A stretch of DNA of 64,000 nt from Oceanicoccus sagamiensis (GTDB taxonomy: Bacteria; Pseudomonadota; Gammaproteobacteria; Pseudomonadales; Dasaniaceae): contig NZ_CP019343.1 of assembly GCF_002117105.1 (NCBI RefSeq), positions 620,001-684,000 on the forward strand, in the 5' to 3' direction. Made by a program: the position numbers and the translations under genes. Each line of letters opens with the position of its first letter. Positions within the stretch are counted from its first letter, which is position 1. Below, piece by piece: positions 56,158 to 63,557 of this stretch. The notes below the pieces were generated by a model, which made no database searches, was not told the origin of the DNA, and saw only the letters and a list, made by a program, of their open reading frames with translations.

Positions 56158-57540
56158 CTAGCCCAAGTCGGCTTCCATAGCCTTACTCATGCCATCACGA
56201 TTAATTTTTTTACTTAAGCTGGAGTGATTTACTCGCCACAGGAACCATAGGCTGGTCAATGTAATCAGCGCTTCGATGGTAAAGATATACGTAAAACCCA
56301 GTACCGCTGTAAATAAGCCGCTCTCAATCCATGAAGTAACCAGCTGACCAGCAGCAATCGAAGCAATACCGTTGGCAAAGGCAATCGCCAAGCCCCATAG
56401 ACCGATATAAGCACCGCGCTCAGCATCGGTGGTAAATTCCATCATCGCGGTTAAGGTGCCCACTAAGGCAAAGCCGTTAAAGAAACCCATAATGACCAGC
56501 GAGGTATTCACGATAGACCCGTCAACCTGATAAGCGCCATAAGCCAACAGCAATAAGCTAAACACAATACCGGCAATACCAATGGTAATGGCTATACGCT
56601 TGGATAGCGCACCGCGGAAAACCAAAAAGCCCATTACAAACATACCGACAATCGCACCGCCACCCCAGATTTGCTGGAAGCGCCCGGTTTCGCCAACGGT
56701 CATCTTTAATACTTCAGCGCCAAAGACTTCTAAAATATTGTCTTGCAGGCTATAGCCGATTTGGAATAAAAAGATAAACAGGAAGAAGTTACGCACCGCA
56801 GGATTGCTAATAACTGCAACCAAAAAGTCTTTCATCGTCGCATGCTCCTCACCCTTATCATCGCTCATATGAGCATGCTCCAGTGGCGAGCTAACTTTTT
56901 TCTCAACGCCGATCACACCGAGTATGGTGACTACGCCTACCACGGGGATCGACAGCAGATACAAAGACTTCATCGTATCAATATCATAGTCAGGCATATA
57001 GCTACGAATAAATTGCAGCGAAGCAATCATCCCAATAATCAACATGGTCCAGATAAACGCCGTTACAATACCGCGGCTGCGCTCGGGAATAACTTCTGCC
57101 ACCAGCGCTAAGTGGTTAGCACCCGCCATGGCAAAGCCTAAACCAAAAATAATCAGAATCACAAAGCCAACCACATAGGCCGCATAGGGAAAAGCAAGAA
57201 AGCCAATCACATCGGGATTGACTGACATCGGCACCACGATATAGGGCAAAGCCGCAACAGCACACGCCGATAACATCATACCGATCACGACATAAGGCGT
57301 ACGGTGATAGCCAAACATCGGCACCCGATCAGAGATGCGACCATAGATCACCTGAAACGGTGACAGAAAGTGGTATAGACCCAACATACTGGTAACAACA
57401 ACCGCCGCAATGCCTAACTCATAAATCGCAATGCGATTAAAGTTACTGGTTAAAAGGGCAAACAACCAACCCGCCGCCGCTCTGGGAAGGGTTAGCTGGA
57501 ATGCACGTAGCCATAACATTGCTTTAGAATCGTTTGCCAT
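56158..57540 (-). CDS. PucC-family MFS transporter (copy 1)
   Basis: A 460-residue paralogue of the preceding transporter: SNFNRIAIYELGIAAVVVTS, GYHRTPYVVIGM and the family-defining YSLQDNILEVFGAEVLKM with the later RGAYIGLWGLAIAFANG, all classical PucC features. A charged stretch (HAHMSDDKGEEHATMKD) forms the central loop and could bind metal. It is 57 bp downstream of the class I methyltransferase gene on the same strand, so methyltransferase, two transporters and the Trm112-like gene form one likely operon of four. The substrate is not deducible. Confidence 0.88.
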   Translation of the reverse strand: MANDSKAMLWLRAFQLTLPRAAAGWLFALLTSNFNRIAIYELGIAAVVVTSMLGLYHFLSPFQVIYGRISDRVPMFGYHRTPYVVIGMMLSACAVAALPYIVVPMSVNPDVIGFLAFPYAAYVVGFVILIIFGLGFAMAGANHLALVAEVIPERSRGIVTAFIWTMLIIGMIASLQFIRSYMPDYDIDTMKSLYLLSIPVVGVVTILGVIGVEKKVSSPLEHAHMSDDKGEEHATMKDFLVAVISNPAVRNFFLFIFLFQIGYSLQDNILEVFGAEVLKMTVGETGRFQQIWGGGAIVGMFVMGFLVFRGALSKRIAITIGIAGIVFSLLLLAYGAYQVDGSIVNTSLVIMGFFNGFALVGTLTAMMEFTTDAERGAYIGLWGLAIAFANGIASIAAGQLVTSWIESGLFTAVLGFTYIFTIEALITLTSLWFLWRVNHSSLSKKINRDGMSKAMEADLG

Positions 57541-57597
57541 AGGTATTATTGTCCCGTTATCTGGTCGCTTTTATCTGACTAAACTGAAAACTAACAA

Positions 57598-58395
57598 TTA
57601 AGCTAAGCCTTTGATGGGCTGTAAACCAAACTTCCAGAGTAAGGTTTCTTCCTGATCAATATCTTCCAGTTCATCTTCAGCAAACTCGGTAATTTCTTCC
57701 ATCAGTTCACTTAAGGTAGCGTCACTAAGACTCCAGGTTTCGTTATTGGTGCGATTAGCCATTCGCTCAAGAATAGTACGACCGGAAATGGTCTCTTCCC
57801 AGTGACAACCATCCACTTCTTCACCCAGCTTGCCACCCAATTTACCGATAAACTCATAAAGCGCTGGGCCTGCTGCATCAGTGGGGATCATATCGGAATC
57901 GATACCGGCGGTCATAATTCTGGCAGCGGTACGCAGTTTGCTGGCGTTGGTTTCGGGGTCAAGAATATCACGACCAATAATAAAGGTACCGCCCGGCTTT
58001 AGTACGCGAGCAGTTTCACGAATGGCACAGCGCCAGCAATCCACCTGATGAAAAACGTTAGTGGTAATAACTGCATCAAAGGTGTTGTCAGCAAAAGGCA
58101 GCTTTAAAATAGTACCCACGGAATTTTTAATGGGGATATTGCGGTCAGCGCCTAATTTTTTACTGGCCTTTTGCATATGGTGTTCAATATCCAGAGCAAT
58201 CATTTTAGTGTGCGCTGCAATAGGTACGGAGATACGGCCGGCACCACCCCCTAAATCCAGTATGGTGGCACCTTCGCCGACCATATCCGCAACAGAGCGG
58301 CCCAACTGCTCAGCGGCATCCAGAGGGATATTGTTGATATCGTTATAGATCGCTGCGATCTCTACGTAGGACATTTCGTTATAAGCTTTACTCAT
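57598..58395 (-). CDS. Class I SAM-dependent methyltransferase
   Basis: A 265-residue methyltransferase of the UbiE/small-molecule type: SAM-binding motif I VGEGATILDLGGGAGRIS, motif II around ALDIEHHMQKASKK, and TVFHQVDC-type post-motif region. ATG 58395 is chosen because GAGGG lies 5 nt upstream. It opens the four-gene leftward operon (methyltransferase, PucC, PucC, Trm112-like). Its direction is away from the ArsR-methyltransferase gene, with a 20-bp palindrome between them. The substrate is not evident. Confidence 0.85.
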   Translation of the reverse strand: MSKAYNEMSYVEIAAIYNDINNIPLDAAEQLGRSVADMVGEGATILDLGGGAGRISVPIAAHTKMIALDIEHHMQKASKKLGADRNIPIKNSVGTILKLPFADNTFDAVITTNVFHQVDCWRCAIRETARVLKPGGTFIIGRDILDPETNASKLRTAARIMTAGIDSDMIPTDAAGPALYEFIGKLGGKLGEEVDGCHWEETISGRTILERMANRTNNETWSLSDATLSELMEEITEFAEDELEDIDQEETLLWKFGLQPIKGLA

Positions 58396-58493
58396 CATTA
58401 CCCTCATTAGTCAGCTGTACTGATCTGCTAGATAAACACTTATGCGCGCTTGAGCGCAGTAATATGCAACCCACTATACACCGATAAGACTAC

Positions 58494-58513
58494 ATATCAA
58501 TATATATTGATAT
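58494..58513. promoter_or_regulatory. Perfect 20-bp AT palindrome in divergent promoter
   Basis: ATATCAATATATATTGATAT is a perfect palindrome in the 309-bp gap between the leftward methyltransferase operon and the rightward ArsR-methyltransferase gene; a related half-site, ATCAAGATAT, occurs near 58550. The location and AT-rich symmetry fit an ArsR/SahR-type operator, though I cannot confirm the binding protein. No gene lies in the gap. Confidence 0.6.
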
Positions 58514-58704
58514 AAAAATATATGGATATTTGCCAACATTAAATAAATCAAGATATTTAACTGCATAAATCAACTTAAAGGCCATAAAAGACCTGCATTT
58601 ACCCCATTATAAGCCTGCTTTTATCTAGATAAACCCGATTATTCGCTAGTATATGGACGGTACTTTTTTGAAGGCCACCCACCAAGCTGATAGACTGCCG
58701 CACT

Positions 58705-59709
58705 ATGAGCAAGACTGATAAAACAGAGACCCCCCTACCCAAGTCTACGGAAAGCTTTGAAGCACTGCTCTCTCTATTCAAAGCCAGCAGCGACCAAATG
58801 CGGGTTAAGGTACTCCACCTACTGAATAAGGACTCCTACGGTGTGTTAGAGCTCTGTAATCTGTTTGATTGCAAGCAGCCCACCATGAGCCACCATTTAA
58901 AAACCCTGTCCAAGGCAGGTCTGGTATCCAGCCGCCGGGAAGGCAGTAGTATTTATTACCAACGGGTCAGACGCCCCGCTGACGATGAATTTGAGCAGTT
59001 GCAACAGTCTATCTTTGCTGCGATTGATAAGTTACCGGTACCACCACCACAGGCGGCCAGAATTGAGCTCATCAAACAGGATAGAGCCGAGGACTCCCGT
59101 CGCTTCTTTACAGAAAACTTTGAAAAAATCAGCCAGCAGCAAGCCCATGTCGCCTCCTATGATTTATATAGCCAGAGTACGCTGGAGCTTATTGAAAAAT
59201 ATACCCATAGTTTTGCTGCCGGAGCCAAGGTCCTGGAAATAGGCCCTGGTGATGGCGACTTCCTGACAAAACTATCCCCTTTATTCAAAGAAGTCTACGC
59301 CCTTGATAACGCCAAACCGATGCTGGAGGCTGCACAAAGCACGGTCGCCGAACATAAGCTCTCCAATATTCACTTTATTGAAGGTGATACCCAAAGCAAA
59401 CAGCTTGAAGAGGTTGAGGTTGATGTGGCAGTAACCAATATGGTGCTGCACCATATCCCCTCCCCTGCCAAGACCTTTGTCGATGTCGCCAAACACCTAC
59501 CGGTCAATGGCCAGTTTTTTATCTCTGAGTTATGCAATCACAATCAGGATTGGGTGAAAGAATCGGTTGGGGATTTATGGATGGGATTTGACCCGGATGA
59601 TATTAGCCAGTGGGCGAAGGAAGCGGGTTTTAGTGTGGGTGATAGTATTTACCTGACCCAGCGTAATGGTTTTAGAATTCAAATCCGGCAGTTTATTAAA
59701 ACGGCCTGA
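58705..59709 (+). CDS. ArsR-family regulator fused to a SAM methyltransferase
   Basis: A 334-residue protein: N-terminal ArsR winged helix (ELCNLFDCKQPTMSHHLKTL) and a C-terminal class I methyltransferase domain (motif I AGAKVLEIGPGDGDFLTKL, then ALDNAKPMLEAAQ). The same fusion, next to methionine-cycle genes, is known in Pseudomonas (beside metK) and belongs to the SahR-type regulators of S-adenosylhomocysteine recycling. Here adenosine kinase and a MetE-type methionine synthase lie within 5 kb, which supports that role. The metal-binding cysteines of arsenic-type ArsR proteins are absent. Confidence 0.85.
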   Translation: MSKTDKTETPLPKSTESFEALLSLFKASSDQMRVKVLHLLNKDSYGVLELCNLFDCKQPTMSHHLKTLSKAGLVSSRREGSSIYYQRVRRPADDEFEQLQQSIFAAIDKLPVPPPQAARIELIKQDRAEDSRRFFTENFEKISQQQAHVASYDLYSQSTLELIEKYTHSFAAGAKVLEIGPGDGDFLTKLSPLFKEVYALDNAKPMLEAAQSTVAEHKLSNIHFIEGDTQSKQLEEVEVDVAVTNMVLHHIPSPAKTFVDVAKHLPVNGQFFISELCNHNQDWVKESVGDLWMGFDPDDISQWAKEAGFSVGDSIYLTQRNGFRIQIRQFIKTA

Positions 59710-59726
59710 TCCCCAACGACCTTGTT

Positions 59727-59796
59727 GTAGGGTGGATTATAATCCACCGATGTTGATGGCTTCTGGCTGGATTTGGTGGATTATAATCCACCCTAC
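59727..59796. repeat. Paired-palindrome element after the ArsR-methyltransferase gene
   Basis: GTAGGGTGGATTATAATCC with its palindrome at left and GGTGGATTATAATCCACC with CTAC at right; both palindromes are of the TATAAT core type. It lies between convergent genes, followed by the terminator of the facing gene. Confidence 0.92.
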
Positions 59797-59813
59797 GGGC
59801 CAAGAAATTTGAG

Positions 59814-59852
59814 CAAAAAAAAACGAAGGCTGGATTTATTTCCACGCCTTCG
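59814..59852 (-). terminator. Intrinsic terminator after the second bilin-reductase-like gene
   Basis: CGAAGGC (59824-59830) pairs with GCCTTCG (59846-59852) around a 15-nt loop. On the minus strand a run of about nine T follows. It lies just past the 3' end of the 59874-60671 gene. Confidence 0.75.
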
Positions 59853-59873
59853 CTTTGCCGTTAACAATAAGTT

Positions 59874-60671
59874 TTATCGAGGCTGCTCAATTTCCTGATT
59901 ACGTAAAACTGTAATCATATAATCGGAAGTTTCCGCACCCACCATCATATCGATTTTTTGCCATACGGGATCTAACTCACGAGAGAAGATCAAGGCACGG
60001 TTTTGCTGCTCACGGGTGGCAGGGTCAGTGCTAACCACTTTATCGGCAATATCATCAAGACCGTTATCCACCAGAGAAATCCAGTGATCAAGATAGGTCT
60101 GAGCACTTTCAAATACGATGCCATTATAAGCGTCAGTATCAGAACGCTGGGCCAGCATCCAGGGTGACATAATCGCATTTTGCGCAGAAGATAATAGCGC
60201 AGGAATAATGCCATCAAACTCTTTACACTTGCTCTGTGTGTCAGTCAGCGGAATAAAACACTTTTCCATATAAGGGAGGTTAACGCCCAAGTCTACTGCC
60301 GGCAATAAATCCAGGTGGAAGGCATAGGTCTCACCCCCTTCAGGCATGATGGGGTCCATACCAGGAGGCAGGGTTGAAAATACAGAATCTAACGTGAAAT
60401 TGGGTACCAATGAATCAGGCTGGGTAAAGGCGAAGATCATATGGGAGTCCATACCGATGGGGTCAACCGCTACACCGATGTAAACCATTTTTTTAATGGG
60501 GCCGTCACCACCATCCCAAACACGTAAACCACCAACAGGTAGGCCACCAAAACTTTCCGCGACCAAGGGAAGAAAATCTCCGCCCGCTGTGCCTTTGACC
60601 TCATTTAAATCAAAGTGCTCAACAATTTGATCCAGGGTTTTATTACTCAGTTTACTCGCCAGGGTATCCAT
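59874..60671 (-). CDS. Unknown protein, possible bilin/RCC-reductase-fold member
   Basis: A 265-residue paralogue of the 48276-49076 gene. Here the candidate active-site pair is His in DSHMIFAF and Asp in NFTLDSVF, 18 residues apart; in PcyA the catalytic His88 and Asp105 are 17 apart in the same strand-turn-strand context (P.P..P.F..D). It continues YAFHLDLLPAVDLGVNLPY, resembling the DLSP...LP..Y segment of bilin reductases. The GGAGA 6 nt before ATG 60671 supports the start. Alternatives are any other unrelated alpha/beta fold; I hold the reductase idea at modest confidence. It is followed by its own terminator. Confidence 0.55.
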   Translation of the reverse strand: MDTLASKLSNKTLDQIVEHFDLNEVKGTAGGDFLPLVAESFGGLPVGGLRVWDGGDGPIKKMVYIGVAVDPIGMDSHMIFAFTQPDSLVPNFTLDSVFSTLPPGMDPIMPEGGETYAFHLDLLPAVDLGVNLPYMEKCFIPLTDTQSKCKEFDGIIPALLSSAQNAIMSPWMLAQRSDTDAYNGIVFESAQTYLDHWISLVDNGLDDIADKVVSTDPATREQQNRALIFSRELDPVWQKIDMMVGAETSDYMITVLRNQEIEQPR

Positions 60672-60711
60672 CTTGTCTCCGTTAACTATTTATCGGTTAT
60701 TTAATCAATGC

Positions 60712-61305
60712 TTACTGTAGTGCCTGAATGGCAGGATGCTGCAATGATAACAGTTTCAAATAAAAATGGCCTGCAAAACGCTCGGGAACATCCAGCGGCG
60801 TCTCTAACATGGGTAAAGTTATGTTAAGTGATTCACCTGTCTTATTGATACTGAGGGAAGTTTTTAACCAAGCGGGGCCGCCCTCAACTTTGGCGCCGTT
60901 TATGTGGATAGCCTCTGCCGATAGACCATCCTCTTTCATCAGGAATGTCTGGATATATGCCGCATCATCAACACCGGTATCACTATAAGCACGACTGGGT
61001 AGAGCCGCTTTGGATTTCATTTTTATCCATAACTCACCCGTGGGTCGACCATCATTATCCAGCGGCTGAAACACATGAATATGAATAATATCCTGCTCGA
61101 CGGTGGGCTTACTTAAGACAAAAGCCATAAAGCTATCAGCCTGATACTTGGGCAAAGCCTGGCCGGTGGAAAAATGCTGATCCAGCTGCGACAAAACGGA
61201 TAGTTGAAAATAATCGCTATACGCCGTCACTTTAATTTGCTCAGCGCTGAGAGATTTATCCGCCAGACACAGTTGAGCTGCTAAAGCCTGTGATTGAATA
61301 TCCAT
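60712..61305 (-). CDS. Protein of unknown function
   Basis: A 197-residue protein without signal peptide or membrane helix, beginning MDIQSQALAAQL. The composition is normal for a globular cytosolic protein, with beta-rich stretches (EQDIIHIHVFQPLDND, ESLNITLPML). No family was recognised. ATG 61305 is chosen because AAGGAACG lies 7 nt upstream; an in-frame upstream extension would overlap the exchanger gene. It sits 14 bp after that gene and 40 bp before the bilin-reductase-like gene on the same strand, so the three are probably one transcript. Confidence 0.6.
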   Translation of the reverse strand: MDIQSQALAAQLCLADKSLSAEQIKVTAYSDYFQLSVLSQLDQHFSTGQALPKYQADSFMAFVLSKPTVEQDIIHIHVFQPLDNDGRPTGELWIKMKSKAALPSRAYSDTGVDDAAYIQTFLMKEDGLSAEAIHINGAKVEGGPAWLKTSLSINKTGESLNITLPMLETPLDVPERFAGHFYLKLLSLQHPAIQALQ

Positions 61306-61319
61306 TATCGTTCCTTTAT

Positions 61320-62309
61320 TTATCCAGCGACTGCCTGATATAGCATCACTGAATGGGCTATATACAGCGCCAGCAAACATACACCTTTAAAGCGAGAAAT
61401 AACGCCGACTTCACGAGATGCTCTAAAGTTCCACGCAAAAATAAGTAATACCACCGTCATCACAACCATCATCGGAAAGTCACGGCTCATCACCTCTGGG
61501 GCAACAGCACTGGGATTTAACAAACCCGGCAGCGCCATAACGCCAACAATATTAAAAATATTTGAGCCAACGATATTACCCACAGCAATATCATCTTCAG
61601 AGCGTCGCGCCGCTGCTATAGTGGCTGCCAGCTCCGGCAAGCTGGTACCAATAGCCACAATGGTCAGGCCAATAATTAAATCATCAATGCCCATAATAGT
61701 GGCAATTTCTACGGCGCCCCAGACTAATAGCTTGGAAGAGGCTAACAATAAACCCAAGCCGACTAATAACCAGGTAACAGCAAAGCCTAAACCAGAATCT
61801 TCTGGCATTTCTTCTTCCCACTCTGCGGTTAAGGCATCGCCCTCGCTATTTTGGCGTACATCCCAGAGAGTAAATAGCAGCATACCCACCATGCCAGCAA
61901 TTAAAATGGCGCCATCCATAAAACTTAAATGCAGGTCATATAACAGCGCTGCGGCTACTGCCATGGCCAATAACAGAATCGGCATCTCACGTTTTACCAA
62001 GCGGCTTTTAATTTGCAGCGGATAAAAGAGTGCCGTTATCGCCAGCACCAAGCCTACATTAATAATATTTGAACCAATCGCATTACCAATCGAAATACCT
62101 GAATTACCTTCGAGTGCCGCGATGGCAGACACAAGCATTTCAGGTGCCGAGGTGCCGAAACCCACAATTAAAATACCAATAATTAAGGGAGAGACATTAA
62201 AAACTTTGGCCATCACCGAAGCACCCAATACAAAGCGATCGGCACTCCATAGCAGCACGATAAAGCCGACAATAATTGCAGCCATGGCTAATAAAATAGA
62301 TGTTGTCAT
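61320..62309 (-). CDS. CaCA-family Ca2+/Na+ (K+) exchanger
   Basis: A 329-residue inner-membrane exchanger of the YrbG type: two inverted alpha-repeats, GFGTSAPEMLVS with GNAIGSNIINVG and GTSLPELAATIAA with GNIVGSNIFNI, supply the ion-binding glutamates, with about ten helices and an acidic central loop (TAEWEEEMPEDSG). It exchanges calcium or another divalent ion for sodium or potassium. It opens the leftward transcript that continues with the unknown and bilin-reductase-like genes; no functional link is obvious. Confidence 0.92.
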   Translation of the reverse strand: MTTSILLAMAAIIVGFIVLLWSADRFVLGASVMAKVFNVSPLIIGILIVGFGTSAPEMLVSAIAALEGNSGISIGNAIGSNIINVGLVLAITALFYPLQIKSRLVKREMPILLLAMAVAAALLYDLHLSFMDGAILIAGMVGMLLFTLWDVRQNSEGDALTAEWEEEMPEDSGLGFAVTWLLVGLGLLLASSKLLVWGAVEIATIMGIDDLIIGLTIVAIGTSLPELAATIAAARRSEDDIAVGNIVGSNIFNIVGVMALPGLLNPSAVAPEVMSRDFPMMVVMTVVLLIFAWNFRASREVGVISRFKGVCLLALYIAHSVMLYQAVAG

Positions 62310-62323
62310 TAAGCTTTCACTGT

Positions 62324-62387
62324 GTAGGGTGGATTATAATCCACCTGTTTTTACGATCATGGTTTGGTGGATTGCAATCCACCCTAC
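62324..62387. repeat. Paired-palindrome element upstream of the exchanger gene
   Basis: GTAGGGTGGATTATAATCC with its palindrome at left and GGTGGATTGCAATCCACC with CTAC at right. It begins 15 bp from the start codon of the exchanger gene, inside its promoter or leader region, so it may influence that gene's expression. Confidence 0.92.
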
Positions 62388-62394
62388 TTGAGAT

Positions 62395-62428
62395 AAAAAA
62401 AAAGCCCTGCAAAACAGGGCGAAAAAAA
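62395..62428 (-). terminator. Intrinsic terminator after the adenosine-kinase gene
   Basis: GCCCTG (62404-62409) and CAGGGC (62415-62420) form a stem with a 5-nt loop. A run of nine A (62395-62403) on the plus strand gives nine T on the minus strand, so it ends transcripts of the leftward adenosine-kinase gene. Confidence 0.85.
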
Positions 62429-62454
62429 GAGACCTGAATAAAATATCTACAATA

Positions 62455-63441
62455 TTAAGCCAGTAAAGCCTGATGGGCTTCAACGGTTAGGCGAGGACCA
62501 TAATCGGCCACTACCTGTGATGCCGCTTTACTAGCCAGATCACCCGCTTGGGCAAATGACATACCGTGGGTAATACCATATATAAAGGCACCGGCAAACA
62601 TATCACCTGCACCATTGGTATCAACCGCTTTAACCGCATAGGGCTGGATATCGATAAGCTCATTGCCATCAAACACCACCGCACCTTCTGCACCCAAAGT
62701 AATCGCAAAGGTTTTTGCCACTTTCTTAATAGCAGCAATCGCTTCATCAAGGTTCTGAGTATCGGCAAAACCCAGAGCTTCGTCTTTATTACAGAATAAC
62801 AGATCAACACCGTCGCCAATCATTTCCTGCAAACCGGGCTTAAAGAATTGCACCATACCCGGATCAGACAAGCTGATTGAAGTTTTAACATTGTTCTGCT
62901 CAGCCAACTGACGGGCTTTAATAGCCGCCGCACGGCCAGTATCAGAGGTCACCAAATAACCTTCAAAGTAAACATACTCTGAATCGGCCAATGCCGCTTC
63001 ATTAAGGTCAATGGCTGAAAAAGTTTCACTAACACCCAGGTAAGTATTCATGGTGCGCTCGGCATCCGGGGTAATCATTACCAAACACTTACCGGTAATA
63101 CCGTCAACTTTTTCACCATCAAAATCAGTATCAACACCGGTGTTTTTTAAATCATTCAGGTAAAAGTCACCGTTTTCATCATTGGCTACTTTGCAAGAGT
63201 AGTAAGCGCTGGCACCGAAGCTACTGGCAGCTACCACACTGTTACAGGCAGAACCGCCGCTGGTACGCTTGGAGTGAACCAAATGGCCTTCCAGGTTTTC
63301 AATCAACTCATGCTGACGGGCTTCATCAACCAGGGTCATTAACCCTTTTTCAATGTGAAAGCTTTGCAAATCATTATCGCTAACATCTATCTCGGTATCG
63401 ACCAGCGCCGCACCCAGACCGTATACATGGTATTTCGCCAT
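62455..63441 (-). CDS. PfkB-family adenosine kinase
   Basis: A 328-residue PfkB/ribokinase-fold kinase of the adenosine-kinase group: N-terminal YGLGAALVDTEIDV, the substrate region KRTSGGSACNSVVAAS, and the C-terminal PfkB signature with the catalytic aspartate in DTNGAGDMFAGAF. It probably phosphorylates adenosine released from S-adenosylhomocysteine, which drives the methyl cycle forward; this fits the MetE-type gene just upstream and the ArsR-methyltransferase nearby. A related sugar kinase role cannot be excluded. Confidence 0.88.
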   Translation of the reverse strand: MAKYHVYGLGAALVDTEIDVSDNDLQSFHIEKGLMTLVDEARQHELIENLEGHLVHSKRTSGGSACNSVVAASSFGASAYYSCKVANDENGDFYLNDLKNTGVDTDFDGEKVDGITGKCLVMITPDAERTMNTYLGVSETFSAIDLNEAALADSEYVYFEGYLVTSDTGRAAAIKARQLAEQNNVKTSISLSDPGMVQFFKPGLQEMIGDGVDLLFCNKDEALGFADTQNLDEAIAAIKKVAKTFAITLGAEGAVVFDGNELIDIQPYAVKAVDTNGAGDMFAGAFIYGITHGMSFAQAGDLASKAASQVVADYGPRLTVEAHQALLA

Positions 63442-63475
63442 TTTATTGCTCTCTTATTCTCTACTATAGAGTCAT

Positions 63476-63549
63476 GTAGGGTGGATTATAATCCACCAAT
63501 TAGCATGCATAGCATGCATAGAAAGAGGGTGGATTATAATCCACCCTAC
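63476..63549. repeat. Paired-palindrome element between methionine synthase and adenosine kinase genes
   Basis: Two TATAAT-core palindromes with GTAGGG and CCCTAC edges. The linker contains a directly repeated AGCATGCAT. It lies just after the methionine synthase gene and 34 bp before the adenosine-kinase start. Confidence 0.92.
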
Positions 63550-63557
63550 GCGTAGGA

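Noticed and set aside
54727-57540. Evidence for phototrophy
   Set aside because: PucC-family transporters alone do not show it; no bch, crt or puf genes are in the window.
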